64,000 bases of DNA from Brevibacterium marinum. GTDB taxonomy: Bacteria; Actinomycetota; Actinomycetes; Actinomycetales; Brevibacteriaceae. The position numbers were made by a program, and so were the translations under genes. Below the pieces are notes generated by a model. The model worked only from the letters and a program-made list of their open reading frames with translations. It was not told the origin of the DNA and did not search any database. This document shows, piece by piece, positions 45,053 to 53,864 of the stretch. Within the stretch, counting starts at the first letter, position 1; the number at the start of each line of letters is the position of its first letter. The stretch spans positions 2,108,001 through 2,172,000 of the forward strand of contig NZ_JAATJN010000001.1 of assembly GCF_011927955.1 (NCBI RefSeq). The letters are read 5' to 3'.

Positions 45053-45466
45053 GTGGCAGTCAAAATTCGCTTGAAGCGCATGGGCAAGATCCGTGCACCG
45101 TTCTACCGCGTCGTCGTTGCCGATTCACGCACCCGTCGTGATGGCGAGGCCATCGAGCAGATCGGCATCTACCACCCGACCCGCGAGCCCTCGGTCGTCG
45201 AGATCAACTCGGAGCGTGCTCAGTACTGGCTCTCCGTTGGTGCTCAGCCGACCGATCAGGTTCGGGCCCTGCTCAAGCTCACCGGCGACCTGCAGAAGCA
45301 GACCGGCGAAGGCGAAGCAGTGAACACCGTCAAGCCGCAGCAGGAGAAGGAGGCCTTCGTGGCTCCCTCCGCCGGATCGGTGATCAAGGAGGCCATCACT
45401 CCGAAGGGCTCGGACAAGGCCGATGACGCGGCTGCGGACGCATCCGAAGAGAGTGCTGAAGCCTGA
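45053..45466 (+). CDS. rpsP: 30S ribosomal protein S16
   Basis: The 137-residue protein is read from GTG 45053, giving [20 protein letters not shown], the universal S16 start; the frame upstream has no ribosome site. Residues 1-85 are S16 proper; the rest is an Ala/Glu/Lys-rich tail as in other actinobacteria. AAAGGAG lies 11-17 bases upstream. khpA starts 1 bp after the stop. The 160-bp gap from ffh contains a TTGACT (44911) and may hold a separate promoter. Confidence 0.95.
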   Translation: MAVKIRLKRMGKIRAPFYRVVVADSRTRRDGEAIEQIGIYHPTREPSVVEINSERAQYWLSVGAQPTDQVRALLKLTGDLQKQTGEGEAVNTVKPQQEKEAFVAPSAGSVIKEAITPKGSDKADDAAADASEESAEA

Positions 45467-45467
45467 G

Positions 45468-45698
45468 ATGTTGGCAGATTCGCTCGAACACCTGGTCCGC
45501 GGCATCGTCGATCATCCCGATGATGTCGCTGTTCGATCCCGCTCGTCACAGCGCGGGAGCACGCTCGAGGTCCGGGTCCATCCCGAAGACCTCGGCCGTG
45601 TCATCGGTCGTGCGGGGAGAACCGCAAAGGCTCTGCGCACCGTGATCAACTCTCTCGCCGGCCGTGAGTCGGTGCGAGTGGACCTCATCGAGGCGTAA
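45468..45698 (+). CDS. khpA: KH-domain RNA-binding protein KhpA
   Basis: This 76-residue protein is a single KH domain with the RNA-gripping GxxG loop GRVIGRAGRTAKALRT. KhpA-type proteins bind small RNAs and mRNA and in Firmicutes affect cell elongation. It follows rpsP by 1 bp, the usual position between rpsP and rimM, and is followed by a very strong terminator, so here it closes the rpsP unit. Confidence 0.95.
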   Translation: MLADSLEHLVRGIVDHPDDVAVRSRSSQRGSTLEVRVHPEDLGRVIGRAGRTAKALRTVINSLAGRESVRVDLIEA

Positions 45699-45708
45699 CA
45701 CCTTCATC

Positions 45709-45752
45709 GGGAATGGGGGACGCGGCGAATCATCGCCGTGTCCCCCATTCCT
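45709..45752 (+). terminator. Very strong terminator hairpin after khpA
   Basis: GGAATGGGGGAC (45710-45721) pairs with GTCCCCCATTCC (45740-45751); the helix continues through a G-U pair and CGGCGA/TCGCCG to an ATCA tetraloop, giving about 19 pairs without a bulge. It lies 11 bp after the khpA stop and separates rpsP-khpA from rimM-trmD. Confidence 0.8.
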
Positions 45753-45759
45753 GTATTCA

Positions 45760-45822
45760 GCGGCCGTGGGCCGAGGTCCGGCGGCCGTGGGCCGAGGTTC
45801 GGCGGCCGTGGCCAGATGTCAG
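45760..45822. repeat. 21-nt tandem repeat between khpA and rimM
   Basis: Three units of 21 nt start at 45760, 45781 and 45802, each beginning GCGGCCGTGG. The first two differ at one base (core GGGCCGAGGT); the third diverges after GCGGCCGTGG. The array is intergenic, directly after the khpA terminator. Confidence 0.85.
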
Positions 45823-45944
45823 GCGGGCGACCCGATCGCACCCAGGTGGTCCGAGTGGGGCTCGGGCGGGGCGATTTCGGGCGGGCGGTGCGAGTGTCCC
45901 GGGAGGGGCGAAACATGAGCGAGAGAGCCGTCTAAACTGAATGG

Positions 45945-46127
45945 GTGAGGCAAACGAGAACCCGCGCGGACTTGAGCACAGGCAGTCTCACAGTCGGTAG
46001 CACAGGCAAGGCGCCCGCGCCTTTCACGGGCGCGAGCACGAACACTTCCATGGGCACGACACAAGCAGCCCCACGGGCACTGGGGCAAACATTTTCACGA
46101 GCACGAGGAGCAGCATGGACACGGTGA
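45945..46127 (+). CDS. Doubtful 60-codon leader frame before rimM
   Basis: A frame from GTG 45945 to a TGA that overlaps the rimM start region encodes a Thr/Ser/Gly/Ala-rich peptide (STGSLTVGSTGKAPAP, then FTGASTNTSMGTTQAA). A TAAACT box at 45933-45938 would put the transcript start near the GTG, so a leaderless message is conceivable. A faint 24-nt periodicity is seen (a Gly codon at the third position of several eight-codon blocks). There is no ribosome site. It may only be the untranslated leader of rimM-trmD; the rest of the 416-bp gap holds the terminator and repeat listed separately. Confidence 0.2.
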   Translation: MRQTRTRADLSTGSLTVGSTGKAPAPFTGASTNTSMGTTQAAPRALGQTFSRARGAAWTR

Positions 46128-46612
46128 TCGCACGGTTGGGGAAACCGCACGGCATCAGAGGCGAATTCACCGTCGAGGTGCGCACCGACCGGCCGGACGA
46201 GCGCTTCGTTCCCGGAAGTATCTACTCCACCGACCCCGACATCGGTGAGCTGACGCTGAAGTCGGCGAGGTGGCATCGGGACCGGCTGCTGCTGACGTTC
46301 GATGAGGTTTCCGACCGAAACCGGGCCGAGGAGATCCGCAATACACTCATCCTCAGCAGCCAGTCCGACGACGAGGACGACGATGCGTGGTACCTCGAGG
46401 ATCTCGTCGGACTCGGTGTCTTCGAAGGACCGGAGCGAGTCGGTGAGATCGTCGATGTGACGAACGGACTGGCACAGGATCTGCTCCACATGAACCACAT
46501 CGACGGCCACGAAGTGCTCATTCCCTTCGTCGCCGCCATCGTGCCCGAGGTCGATGTCGAAGCCGGGTGGATTCAGGTCACGCCTCCGGCCGGTCTCTTC
46601 GACGCCGAATGA
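46115..46612 (+). CDS. rimM: 16S rRNA processing protein RimM
   Basis: RimM assists maturation of the 30S head with S19. The 165-residue protein has the N-terminal barrel start [20 protein letters not shown] and the PRC-barrel domain with [17 protein letters not shown] and [14 protein letters not shown]-like end (read here as [14 protein letters not shown]). GAGGAG precedes the ATG. The stop overlaps trmD by ATGA. Confidence 0.95.
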   Translation: MDTVIARLGKPHGIRGEFTVEVRTDRPDERFVPGSIYSTDPDIGELTLKSARWHRDRLLLTFDEVSDRNRAEEIRNTLILSSQSDDEDDDAWYLEDLVGLGVFEGPERVGEIVDVTNGLAQDLLHMNHIDGHEVLIPFVAAIVPEVDVEAGWIQVTPPAGLFDAE

Positions 46613-47424
46613 GCCCGTCCATGCGCATCGACGTCGTCTCCATCTTCCCGGAATACCTCGAAGGGCTGAAGCTCTCCCTCATCGGCAAGGCCGCCGAACA
46701 AGGACTGCTCGACCTCAACGTGCACGACCTGCGAGATTTCACGTTCGACCGCCACAACACGGTCGACGATTCTCCCTACGGAGGGGGAGCCGGAATGGTG
46801 ATGAAGGCCGAGCCCTGGGCGCTGGCACTCGAGCACATCCTCGGCGAGGGGCCCCGCGGGGCATCGGCATCGGTCGGTGACCACGATGGCGAGAAGCCCA
46901 AGCCGATCCTCATCGTGCCCAGCCCGGCGGGCCGCGTATTCGACCAGCGTGTGGCCGAAGACCTCGCGGGCGCCGAGCATCTGGTGTTCGCGTGCGGGCG
47001 GTATGAGGGCATCGATCAGCGGGTCATCGACTGGGCGGGGGAGCACTTCGATCTGCGGCCGATGAGCATCGGAGACTATGTGCTCAATGGGGGAGAAGTC
47101 GCCTCGATGGCCATGATCGAAGCCGTCAGTCGGCTCGTTCCCGGAGTCATCGGAAACCCCGAATCGCTGACCGAGGAGAGCCACGAGGACGGCCTCCTCG
47201 AGTACCCGATCTACACGAAGCCCGCCAGCTGGAGGCAGCGCGACGTGCCCGAGGTCCTGCTCAGCGGAAACCATGGTGCGATCGCACGGTGGCGACGCGA
47301 CCGACGACTCGAACGCACGGCGGAGGTCAGACCCGATCTGATCGCGAAATTGGGCGAACTGGACAAGCACGATCGTGCCGTTTTGGAACGGTTTGAGTCC
47401 GGAGACGAATCCATGACAGAATAG
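46609..47424 (+). CDS. trmD: tRNA (guanine(37)-N(1))-methyltransferase
   Basis: TrmD makes m1G37 in tRNAs to prevent frameshifting. The 271-residue protein contains [28 protein letters not shown], the knot region [12 protein letters not shown] and [14 protein letters not shown] 46609 overlaps the rimM stop; ATG 46621 four codons later is also possible. rplS follows after a 174-bp structured leader. Confidence 0.95.
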   Translation: MSPSMRIDVVSIFPEYLEGLKLSLIGKAAEQGLLDLNVHDLRDFTFDRHNTVDDSPYGGGAGMVMKAEPWALALEHILGEGPRGASASVGDHDGEKPKPILIVPSPAGRVFDQRVAEDLAGAEHLVFACGRYEGIDQRVIDWAGEHFDLRPMSIGDYVLNGGEVASMAMIEAVSRLVPGVIGNPESLTEESHEDGLLEYPIYTKPASWRQRDVPEVLLSGNHGAIARWRRDRRLERTAEVRPDLIAKLGELDKHDRAVLERFESGDESMTE

Positions 47425-47598
47425 AACGTCGCGTTTGTTGGCATTCACCTGCTTCAGGGGGCTGGATGCCCAGAACCATTCTCGGGTATCGACACCGGGG
47501 AATGCCGGGGAGCGATCCCGACAGACGATCCAATCACCGGTTCGACCGGTCCGATATGCGTGTCCTCGACCTGAAGCAGGGGACACAGGAGAGACACA
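47425..47598 (+). promoter_or_regulatory. Structured leader of rplS with long-range helix
   Basis: CCTGCTTCAGG (47448-47458) is the exact reverse complement of CCTGAAGCAGG (47570-47580), so an 11-bp helix can close a 110-nt domain whose 3' strand ends seven bases before the ribosome site AGGAG (47588-47592). Inside it ACCGG-TTCGA-CCGGT forms a small hairpin. A promoter TTGAGT (47393-47398), 18 bases, CAGAAT lies at the end of trmD. The layout fits an autoregulatory ribosomal-protein leader; this is inference. Confidence 0.5.
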
Positions 47599-47940
<342 letters not shown>

Positions 47941-47944
47941 TTCG

Positions 47945-48598
47945 TTGCCTGGCACTGTGGGCGATGACCACCCCGTGCCGAAGAACCACGAAAACGCGAC
48001 CTTCGGGTCGCGTTTTCTGTACTCAGCGCGCTTCTGGAAGTTCATCGCTGCGATCGCGATCGTCATCCTCGTCGTCGGCGGGGCGGTCCGCGGATTCGTC
48101 ATCCAACGGTTCACCATCCCCAGTGCGTCGATGCAGCCGACTCTGGACGTCGGCGACGACATCACCGTGTGGCGCCCCGATGCGCTGAGTTCGGACATCC
48201 GACGCGGAGACATCGTCGTCTTCGACGGTCGTGGGTCGTTCATCGACGACCCCCTGCCGACGCCGCTGCAGAAGGCAGGGGCCTGGATCGGTCTCGGCAG
48301 TCGCGACGTCTACTACGTCAAACGCGTCATCGCAGTCGGAGGAGATACGCTCGAATGCTGCGACGCCGAAGGACGACTGCTGCTCAACGAGGAACCACTG
48401 GAAGAGGATTACGCGCCGCATCCCGCATCCGCCTCCGAATTCTCCATCGAAGTGCCGGCCGACACCATGTGGGTGATGGGTGACAACAGAGACGACTCCG
48501 CCGATTCGCGGGCGCTGCTGGGCAAGCCCGGAGGCGGATTCATCCCCCTCGACCGCGTGATCGGGCCAGTGATCGGACACGGCTCCTCGGTCGACTGA
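47945..48598 (+). CDS. lepB: Type I signal peptidase (first copy)
   Basis: Signal peptidase I cleaves exported preproteins outside the membrane. The 217-residue reading from TTG 47945 gives a short cytoplasmic region, one membrane anchor (WKFIAAIAIVILVVGGAVRG), the catalytic serine S62 in IPSASMQPTL, the catalytic lysine in YYVKRVIAVGGD, and VMGDNRDDSADSR. The start is uncertain: TTG 47945 has AAAGG upstream, GTGs at 47957 and 47975 have no site, and no start exists between residue 11 and the membrane helix. The rplS terminator (47990-48017) lies inside codons 16-25, so only readthrough transcripts could produce the protein unless an internal promoter exists. Confidence 0.85.
   Translation: MPGTVGDDHPVPKNHENATFGSRFLYSARFWKFIAAIAIVILVVGGAVRGFVIQRFTIPSASMQPTLDVGDDITVWRPDALSSDIRRGDIVVFDGRGSFIDDPLPTPLQKAGAWIGLGSRDVYYVKRVIAVGGDTLECCDAEGRLLLNEEPLEEDYAPHPASASEFSIEVPADTMWVMGDNRDDSADSRALLGKPGGGFIPLDRVIGPVIGHGSSVD
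47990..48017 (+). terminator. Perfect intrinsic terminator of rplS, inside the lepB frame
   Basis: GAAAACGCGACC (47990-48001), loop TTCG, GGTCGCGTTTTC (48006-48017): a 12-bp perfect stem with a UUCG tetraloop and four T at the 3' side. It is the best classical rho-independent terminator in the window and overlaps the 5' coding end of the first signal peptidase gene. Confidence 0.85.
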
Positions 48599-48704
48599 GC
48601 GACCCCGTAGAGTTGTTCACTGCCTGAGCGGAACCTCGACGAGGTGCTGGTACGCTCATTTCAGTCCCTCTGCGGGACACAAGGTCCGATGCGAAAGCGA
48701 ACGA

Positions 48705-49409
48705 ATGTCAGCCGAAACAGAAGCTTCCCCACCTTCAGCCTCGAAGAGATTCCTCCGCGGCCTGCTCGAGACCGCAGCGATCATCCTCGTCGCCATCCTC
48801 ATCTCGACCGCGCTGAAGACCTGGGTCGTCCGTTCGTTCTACATCCCTTCCGGCTCGATGATGGATACCCTGCAGATCGACGACCGGGTCCTCGTCAACC
48901 AACTCGCACCCCGATTCGGGCCGGCCGAGCGCGGCGACATCATCGTCTTCGACGACCCCGATCATTGGCTGTCACCGGAGGAGGTCTCCGAATATCAGCC
49001 CAACCCGCTCCTCGAGTTCGTGGGCCTGGCTCCGGCAGACGGAGGCAAACAGCTGATCAAACGCGTCATCGGGGTCGGCGGTGACACCGTCGAATGCTGC
49101 GATGGGCAAGGGCGCATCCTCGTCAACGGCGAACCCATCGACGAGACGTACCTCGACGAGGGCACAGCAGCTTCGGAGGTGGAGTTCGACGTCACCGTCC
49201 CGGAGGGCCACTACTGGGTGATGGGCGACAATCGCGGCAATTCCGCGGACTCGCGCTACCACCAGGACACCGAACCCTTTGTCCCCGAGGACCATGTCGT
49301 GGGCACCGTCTTCCTCATCAACTGGCCCTTCAAGCACTTCACCTGGGTGTCCAACCCGGAAGCGGTCTTCGCCGACGTGCCTGCCCCAGAAGGGATCACC
49401 GGCGGCTGA
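48705..49409 (+). CDS. lepB: Type I signal peptidase (second copy)
   Basis: The 234-residue paralogue has an N-terminal anchor (LETAAIILVAILISTALKTW), S51 in IPSGSMMDTL, lysine in LIKRVIGVGGD and VMGDNRGNSADSR. Like the first copy it carries a double cysteine after the lysine box (DTVECCD; DTLECCD in the first copy). ATG 48705 lacks a strong ribosome site. A TACGCT at 48651-48656 may be a -10 box, which would give it its own promoter. It overlaps rnhB by TGATG. Confidence 0.92.
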   Translation: MSAETEASPPSASKRFLRGLLETAAIILVAILISTALKTWVVRSFYIPSGSMMDTLQIDDRVLVNQLAPRFGPAERGDIIVFDDPDHWLSPEEVSEYQPNPLLEFVGLAPADGGKQLIKRVIGVGGDTVECCDGQGRILVNGEPIDETYLDEGTAASEVEFDVTVPEGHYWVMGDNRGNSADSRYHQDTEPFVPEDHVVGTVFLINWPFKHFTWVSNPEAVFADVPAPEGITGG

Positions 49410-50140
49410 TGGCACGGACAGGACTGCACGACCTCAGTCGTGAACGCGCCCTGCTGGCAGAGGGCTTCGACCACGTCATCGGCGTCGACGAGGTCGGCCG
49501 TGGCGCATTGGCGGGCCCGGTCAGCGTCGGCGTCGCCCTCTTCGACCTCAGAGAGCTCACCGACGCCGAGGTGCCCGCTGGAATCCACGATTCGAAGCAG
49601 CTGAGCGCGCCCTCGCGGCAAGCCGCCACCGACCGTGTCCACGGTTGGGCGCGGGCCGCAGCCGTGGGCTCGACGTCTCCCAGCGAACTCGACGCACTCG
49701 GAATGACCATGGCGCTGAACCTCGCCGGGCGACGAGCCCTCAACGACATGCTCATGCCCAGCACGGAAACAGCGGTCCTGCCGTCCCGCACGATCGTCCT
49801 CCTCGACGGCAGACATGACTGGCTCTCGGCCCCACTCACGCTCGACTGCCTGAGGATATTCGGGTCGGCGGCCGATCTCGAGCTGCCTGCAGTGCGGACC
49901 GTGATCAAGGGCGACGGCAGCGTTCCCGTCATCGCCGCAGCGAGCATCGTGGCCAAAGTGGCACGCGACGAGGCGATGATCGCACTCGCCGAGGCGCATC
50001 CCCAGTATGGTTGGGAGTCGAATGTCGGATACGGCACGAGCAGGCACCGTCGGGGCATCGTCGATTTCGGCCCCAGCATTCACCACCGGAGAAGCTTCCG
50101 CCTGCACGCGAGGCACGATGCGAAGGAGGGATCGTCATGA
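49409..50140 (+). CDS. rnhB: Ribonuclease HII
   Basis: RNase HII removes ribonucleotides from DNA. The 243-residue protein shows VIGVDEVGRGALAGPV (first catalytic Asp-Glu), LLDGRHDW, and KGDGSVPVIAAASIVAKVARDE. ATG 49409 shares one base with the lepB stop. The stop overlaps the DUF2469 gene by ATGA. Confidence 0.95.
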   Translation: MARTGLHDLSRERALLAEGFDHVIGVDEVGRGALAGPVSVGVALFDLRELTDAEVPAGIHDSKQLSAPSRQAATDRVHGWARAAAVGSTSPSELDALGMTMALNLAGRRALNDMLMPSTETAVLPSRTIVLLDGRHDWLSAPLTLDCLRIFGSAADLELPAVRTVIKGDGSVPVIAAASIVAKVARDEAMIALAEAHPQYGWESNVGYGTSRHRRGIVDFGPSIHHRRSFRLHARHDAKEGSS

Positions 50141-50454
50141 GCACAGATGATCTGGACGACTACGAAGCCCAGCTCGAGCTTCAGCTCTACAAGGAATATC
50201 GCGATGTCGTCGGGCTCTTCGCCTACGTCGTAGAGACGGAACGGCGCTTCTACCTCGCCAACCATGTCGACCTCAAGGCACACAACGATGCCGGCGACGT
50301 CTACTTCGAGCTCACCCTGCGTGATGCGTGGGTGTGGGACAGCTACAGGTCCGCGAGATTCATCAAAACGGTGCACGTGCTGACATTCAAGGACGTCAAC
50401 ATCGAAGAGATCGCCAAGAGCGATCTGGAACCGCCGACGTCGATCGGGGGCTGA
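50137..50454 (+). CDS. DUF2469 family protein
   Basis: This 105-residue protein (EAQLELQLYKEYRDVVGLFA, VETERRFYLANHVDL, DAWVWDSYRSARFIKTVHVL) belongs to DUF2469, an actinobacterial family always found next to rnhB. GAAGGAGGG precedes the ATG. It is predicted to be small, acidic and cytoplasmic; no function is known. Two hairpins follow. Confidence 0.93.
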   Translation: MSTDDLDDYEAQLELQLYKEYRDVVGLFAYVVETERRFYLANHVDLKAHNDAGDVYFELTLRDAWVWDSYRSARFIKTVHVLTFKDVNIEEIAKSDLEPPTSIGG

Positions 50455-50462
50455 GCAGGCCG

Positions 50463-50491
50463 GTCCCTGCAACCGGAACCGAGGCAGGGAC
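50463..50491 (+). terminator. Probable terminator after the DUF2469 gene
   Basis: GTCCCTGC (50463-50470) and GCAGGGAC (50484-50491) form an 8-bp perfect stem with a 13-base loop, starting 8 bp after the stop codon. No T-tract is present. Confidence 0.5.
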
Positions 50492-50583
50492 TGCCATCGG
50501 TCAAGGGAGGCGGAAGTTCAGTCGGGAGAGCGGACGACTCGACAGAGATTCGTCTGTGGATTGCGCCCCGACTCGCGCATGAT

Positions 50584-50618
50584 CGGCCTGTGGACGGAGA
50601 AGCGTCGTCCACAGGCCG
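50584..50618. repeat. 13-bp perfect inverted repeat upstream of yraN-comM-dprA
   Basis: CGGCCTGTGGACG (50584-50596) and CGTCCACAGGCCG (50606-50618) are exact complements around a 9-base loop. It lies 22 bp before the yraN start, too close for a simple terminator of the upstream gene, so it may be a second terminator, an operator, or a 5' mRNA structure of the DNA-uptake operon. Confidence 0.6.
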
Positions 50619-50639
50619 AGGCTTCGCTCTTGCCGTGCA

Positions 50640-51065
50640 ATGATGAGCGCTGGTGGTCTGTCTCCCATGAGACCGACAACTGGGAAACGGAGCACAAGCA
50701 CCTCGGGCCTGCGCCAGCGCGCACTGGGCCGGGCCGGTGAGGACCTTGCGGCCGAGTTCCTGCAGCGGCAGGGAATGGTGATCGTCGAACGCAACTTCAC
50801 CTGCCCCCGAGGAGAGATCGACATCATCGCTCGAGACGGTGACGCCATCGTCTTCGTCGAGGTCAAGACCCGCAGGAACCTGGCACTCGGCTCTCCTCTC
50901 GAGGCCGTGACCGGAGCGAAGCTGAGACGGCTCAGAATGCTGTCGGGGATCTGGCTGCGCGCACAGACCGAGTACTACGCGAGCATCCGCATCGATGCTC
51001 TCGGCATCGTCATGGAACCCGTACCCGGCTTTGCCCACCGTCGCAACGTGCAGGTCGACTCGTGA
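50640..51065 (+). CDS. yraN: YraN/UPF0102 endonuclease-like protein
   Basis: The 141-residue protein has the Holliday-junction-resolvase-like fold motif GEIDIIARDGDAIVFVEVKTR (E, D, E-x-K of PD-(D/E)XK nucleases; quoted in part) after ALGRAGEDLAAEFLQRQG. Its cellular role is unknown but it is almost always beside comM and dprA. The start may be ATG 50640, 50643 or 50667; none has a good ribosome site. Its stop overlaps the comM GTG. Confidence 0.88.
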   Translation: MMSAGGLSPMRPTTGKRSTSTSGLRQRALGRAGEDLAAEFLQRQGMVIVERNFTCPRGEIDIIARDGDAIVFVEVKTRRNLALGSPLEAVTGAKLRRLRMLSGIWLRAQTEYYASIRIDALGIVMEPVPGFAHRRNVQVDS

Positions 51066-52612
51066 GCGAAGAACAGAGACTCAACGTGATCGGACGGTCG
51101 TCGGCCGTCGCCCTGTGGGGACTGGCCGGCAAGATCGTGTCCATCGAAGCCTGCGTCAGTGCGGGCCTGCCGGGAATCGACATCGTCGGCCTGCCGGATG
51201 CCTCGGTGAGCGAATCCCGGAAACGACTCCGGGCGGCACTGGCATATCTGGGGATCCCCGTGGCAACACAGCATCTGACCATCAACCTCACCCCGGGGAC
51301 CGTACCGAAGATCGGCACCGGCTTCGACCTCGGAATCGCAGTTGCCGTGCTCAAAGCCCAAGGTGTCATCGCACAGCCGGACACGGAATCGATCATCCAC
51401 TGCGGCGAACTCGGCCTCGACGGGCGCATCCGCCCCGTCAACGGCGTGCTGCCGATCCTGCACAGCGGTCTGCAGGCCGGATTCGACCGCTTCGTCGTTC
51501 CGGCCGGAAACGAGGAGGAGTCCTCACTGGTCGGTGGGGCCAGAGTCAGGGCAATCGCCTCACTGGCAGAACTGATCAATTTCTACGGAGGTGCTCTCGA
51601 CGTTCCACCGCTGCCGCCGGTCGTCGACATCGAAACCGCGGCCGCGAGTCCAACCGAGCTGCACGACCTCGCCGAAGTCCAAGGTCAGGCCGAAGCCCGA
51701 TTCGGCCTCGAAGTCGCAGCCGCCGGCGGGCACAATCTGCTCTTGCGGGGCACACCGGGGGCGGGGAAGACGCTGTTGGCGCAGTGTCTGCCCGGGATAC
51801 TTCCACCGCTGGACGACCGCCAAGCGGCGGAGGCGGCTGCGGTTCGCTCCTTGCGCGGCGAGCTCAACGGCAGCGACGGACTCGACCACAGACCCCCGTT
51901 CGAAGCACCCCATCACCGCAGTACCGCCTCGGCGCTGATCGGCGGACGGAAACCGGGGTCGATCGGAATCCTCAGCCGGGCCCACCAAGGGGTGCTGTTC
52001 ATGGACGAGGCGCCGGAGTTCTCCCGGGACGTCCTCGAAGCGCTGCGCCAGCCGATGGAAGCGGGGCAGGTCCACATCCACCGGGCCTGGGGGTCCATGG
52101 TGCTTCCGGCGTCGTTCCAAATGGTGATGGCGGCGAACCCCTGCCCGTGCGGAGCCGGAATGCGCGGAAGAGACACCACCTGCCGCTGCACTCCGATGGA
52201 TAAGCGCCGATACCGCAACAGACTCTCCGGCCCTCTCCTGGACCGGGTCGACCTGCAGCTCGAGCTGTTCCCTGTCTCCCCGGCAGACATCCGCCTCGGT
52301 GGGAGCCAGGAGGACAGCTCGACGGTTGCCGGACGCGTCGGACTGGCACGACAACGACAGGTCGATCGATATGTCGACTGCGACTGGACGACGAACTCCA
52401 ACGCTCCAGGGGCATGGCTGCGCGAACACTTCTCCATGAGCCCGACCAGTCTGCGCGATCTCGATCGTGCGCTCGAAACCGGAAGGATCACCATGCGCGG
52501 ATACGACAGAGTGCTGAGAGTGGCAACGACCCTGGCCGACCTTGAAGGAGCACCGGCCCCGACCCCGGAACGGATCACTACGGCACTCGCCCTGAGGACT
52601 CAGGACTCATGA
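51062..52612 (+). CDS. comM: ComM/YifB-family AAA+ ATPase
   Basis: ComM is a hexameric helicase that promotes branch migration during integration of transformed DNA. The 516-residue protein has the N-terminal Lon-substrate-like domain (GLPGIDIVGLPDASVSESRKR), Walker A LRGTPGAGKTLLAQCLPG, Walker B GVLFMDEAPEFSRD, the NPCPCGA motif followed by CRCTP, and the C-terminal Mg-chelatase-like part. It starts with GTG overlapping the yraN stop and overlaps dprA by ATGA. Confidence 0.94.
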   Translation: MSEEQRLNVIGRSSAVALWGLAGKIVSIEACVSAGLPGIDIVGLPDASVSESRKRLRAALAYLGIPVATQHLTINLTPGTVPKIGTGFDLGIAVAVLKAQGVIAQPDTESIIHCGELGLDGRIRPVNGVLPILHSGLQAGFDRFVVPAGNEEESSLVGGARVRAIASLAELINFYGGALDVPPLPPVVDIETAAASPTELHDLAEVQGQAEARFGLEVAAAGGHNLLLRGTPGAGKTLLAQCLPGILPPLDDRQAAEAAAVRSLRGELNGSDGLDHRPPFEAPHHRSTASALIGGRKPGSIGILSRAHQGVLFMDEAPEFSRDVLEALRQPMEAGQVHIHRAWGSMVLPASFQMVMAANPCPCGAGMRGRDTTCRCTPMDKRRYRNRLSGPLLDRVDLQLELFPVSPADIRLGGSQEDSSTVAGRVGLARQRQVDRYVDCDWTTNSNAPGAWLREHFSMSPTSLRDLDRALETGRITMRGYDRVLRVATTLADLEGAPAPTPERITTALALRTQDS

Positions 52613-53844
52613 ACGCGCCGACACGGTGCACGAACGAGCTCACCGGTGATGGGCCACGGAGTGCGGTGGCGGCTCTGCTGCGTATCGGCGAGCCCGGTGA
52701 CGGTCTGCTCACGGGCCTCGTCGACGAGGTCGGGCCGATCACTGTACTCGAACTCATCAGCGCCGTCGCGGCCGGGAAGTCATCGGCGGCGGAGGCGGCC
52801 CAGAGCCTGTCGTCGATCGGGGTCATGGTCGCCGGCGGGGCGCAGCTGGATCGGGCCTTTGACCGCTGGGCCGTGCGTGGAGAACAGGCGCACGGTGTCC
52901 GCGACCTCGAGAGCGTATCCAGACTCGGCGGACGGCTCGTCATCCCCAGCGACGACGAATGGCCGGCCGCGCTGAACGATCTCGGACCGGCGGCCCCTTT
53001 GGGGCTGTGGGTCCGAGGCGAGGCCCGCCTGAGCACAGCACTGCGCCGGTCCGTCGCCGTCGTCGGTGCGCGTGCGGCCAGCAACTACGGGACGAAATGC
53101 GCCTCGGACCTTGCTTGGGATCTGACAGCCCAGGGTTTCACCGTCGTCTCCGGCGGTGCCTTCGGCATCGACGCGGCAGCCCACCGGGCGGCCGTCGCAG
53201 GGGAGGGCACCACCCTTGCGTTCATGGCCGGGGGAGTCGACAGATTCTACCCGGCGGCGAACACCGAACTGCTCCACCAGGTGCTCGACTGCGGCGCAAT
53301 CGTGTCCGAGACGGCTCCCGGAATGACCCCGATGCGACATCGCTTCCTCCTCCGGAACCGCCTGATCGCAGCCTCGTCGCAGGTGGCCGTCATCGTCGAG
53401 GCCGGCTGGCGCAGCGGTGCGCTGAACACGGCTCGGCACGCCCTCGAACTCTCTCGTGCGGTTGCGGCATTCCCGGGGTCGGTGTATTCGGCTTCCTCGA
53501 CGGGAACGCACCGGCTCATCCGCTTCCAGGAGGCCCAGCTGGTCACCAGCTGTGAGGACGTTGTCGGGCTCATTGCCGCTGAGGATCCGGCACTGTTCGA
53601 CGAGGGAGACCTCACCTCCGGACAGCGGCAGCTCCCCTCCGCCGATCCGGTCGACGACCTCGCCGAACGGGAGAAGATCTGTCTCAACGTGCTCTCTGCG
53701 ACGAAGTCCCTTGACGTCGGCACCGTGGCCGGGCGCGCCGGGCTGACGGTGCCTGACACACTGTCCGCGCTCGCCGTTCTCGAGCTTGCCGGCCTCGGCG
53801 CCCGCCGTGAATCGGGATGGGTCAAACTGCGCCCGGCGACATGA
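52609..53844 (+). CDS. dprA: DNA-processing protein DprA
   Basis: DprA loads RecA on incoming single-stranded DNA. The 411-residue protein has the Rossmann-like core with VAVVGARAASNYG, VVSGGAFGIDAAAHRAA, FMAGGVDRFYPAAN, RHRFLLRNRLIAASSQVAVI and ASSTGTHRLI, plus a C-terminal winged-helix region. It follows comM with ATGA overlap. With xerC downstream this forms the standard actinobacterial recombination block. No other competence genes are in the window. Confidence 0.95.
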   Translation: MNAPTRCTNELTGDGPRSAVAALLRIGEPGDGLLTGLVDEVGPITVLELISAVAAGKSSAAEAAQSLSSIGVMVAGGAQLDRAFDRWAVRGEQAHGVRDLESVSRLGGRLVIPSDDEWPAALNDLGPAAPLGLWVRGEARLSTALRRSVAVVGARAASNYGTKCASDLAWDLTAQGFTVVSGGAFGIDAAAHRAAVAGEGTTLAFMAGGVDRFYPAANTELLHQVLDCGAIVSETAPGMTPMRHRFLLRNRLIAASSQVAVIVEAGWRSGALNTARHALELSRAVAAFPGSVYSASSTGTHRLIRFQEAQLVTSCEDVVGLIAAEDPALFDEGDLTSGQRQLPSADPVDDLAEREKICLNVLSATKSLDVGTVAGRAGLTVPDTLSALAVLELAGLGARRESGWVKLRPAT

Positions 53845-53864
53845 TCCGGCGGGCCGGCGTGGAA

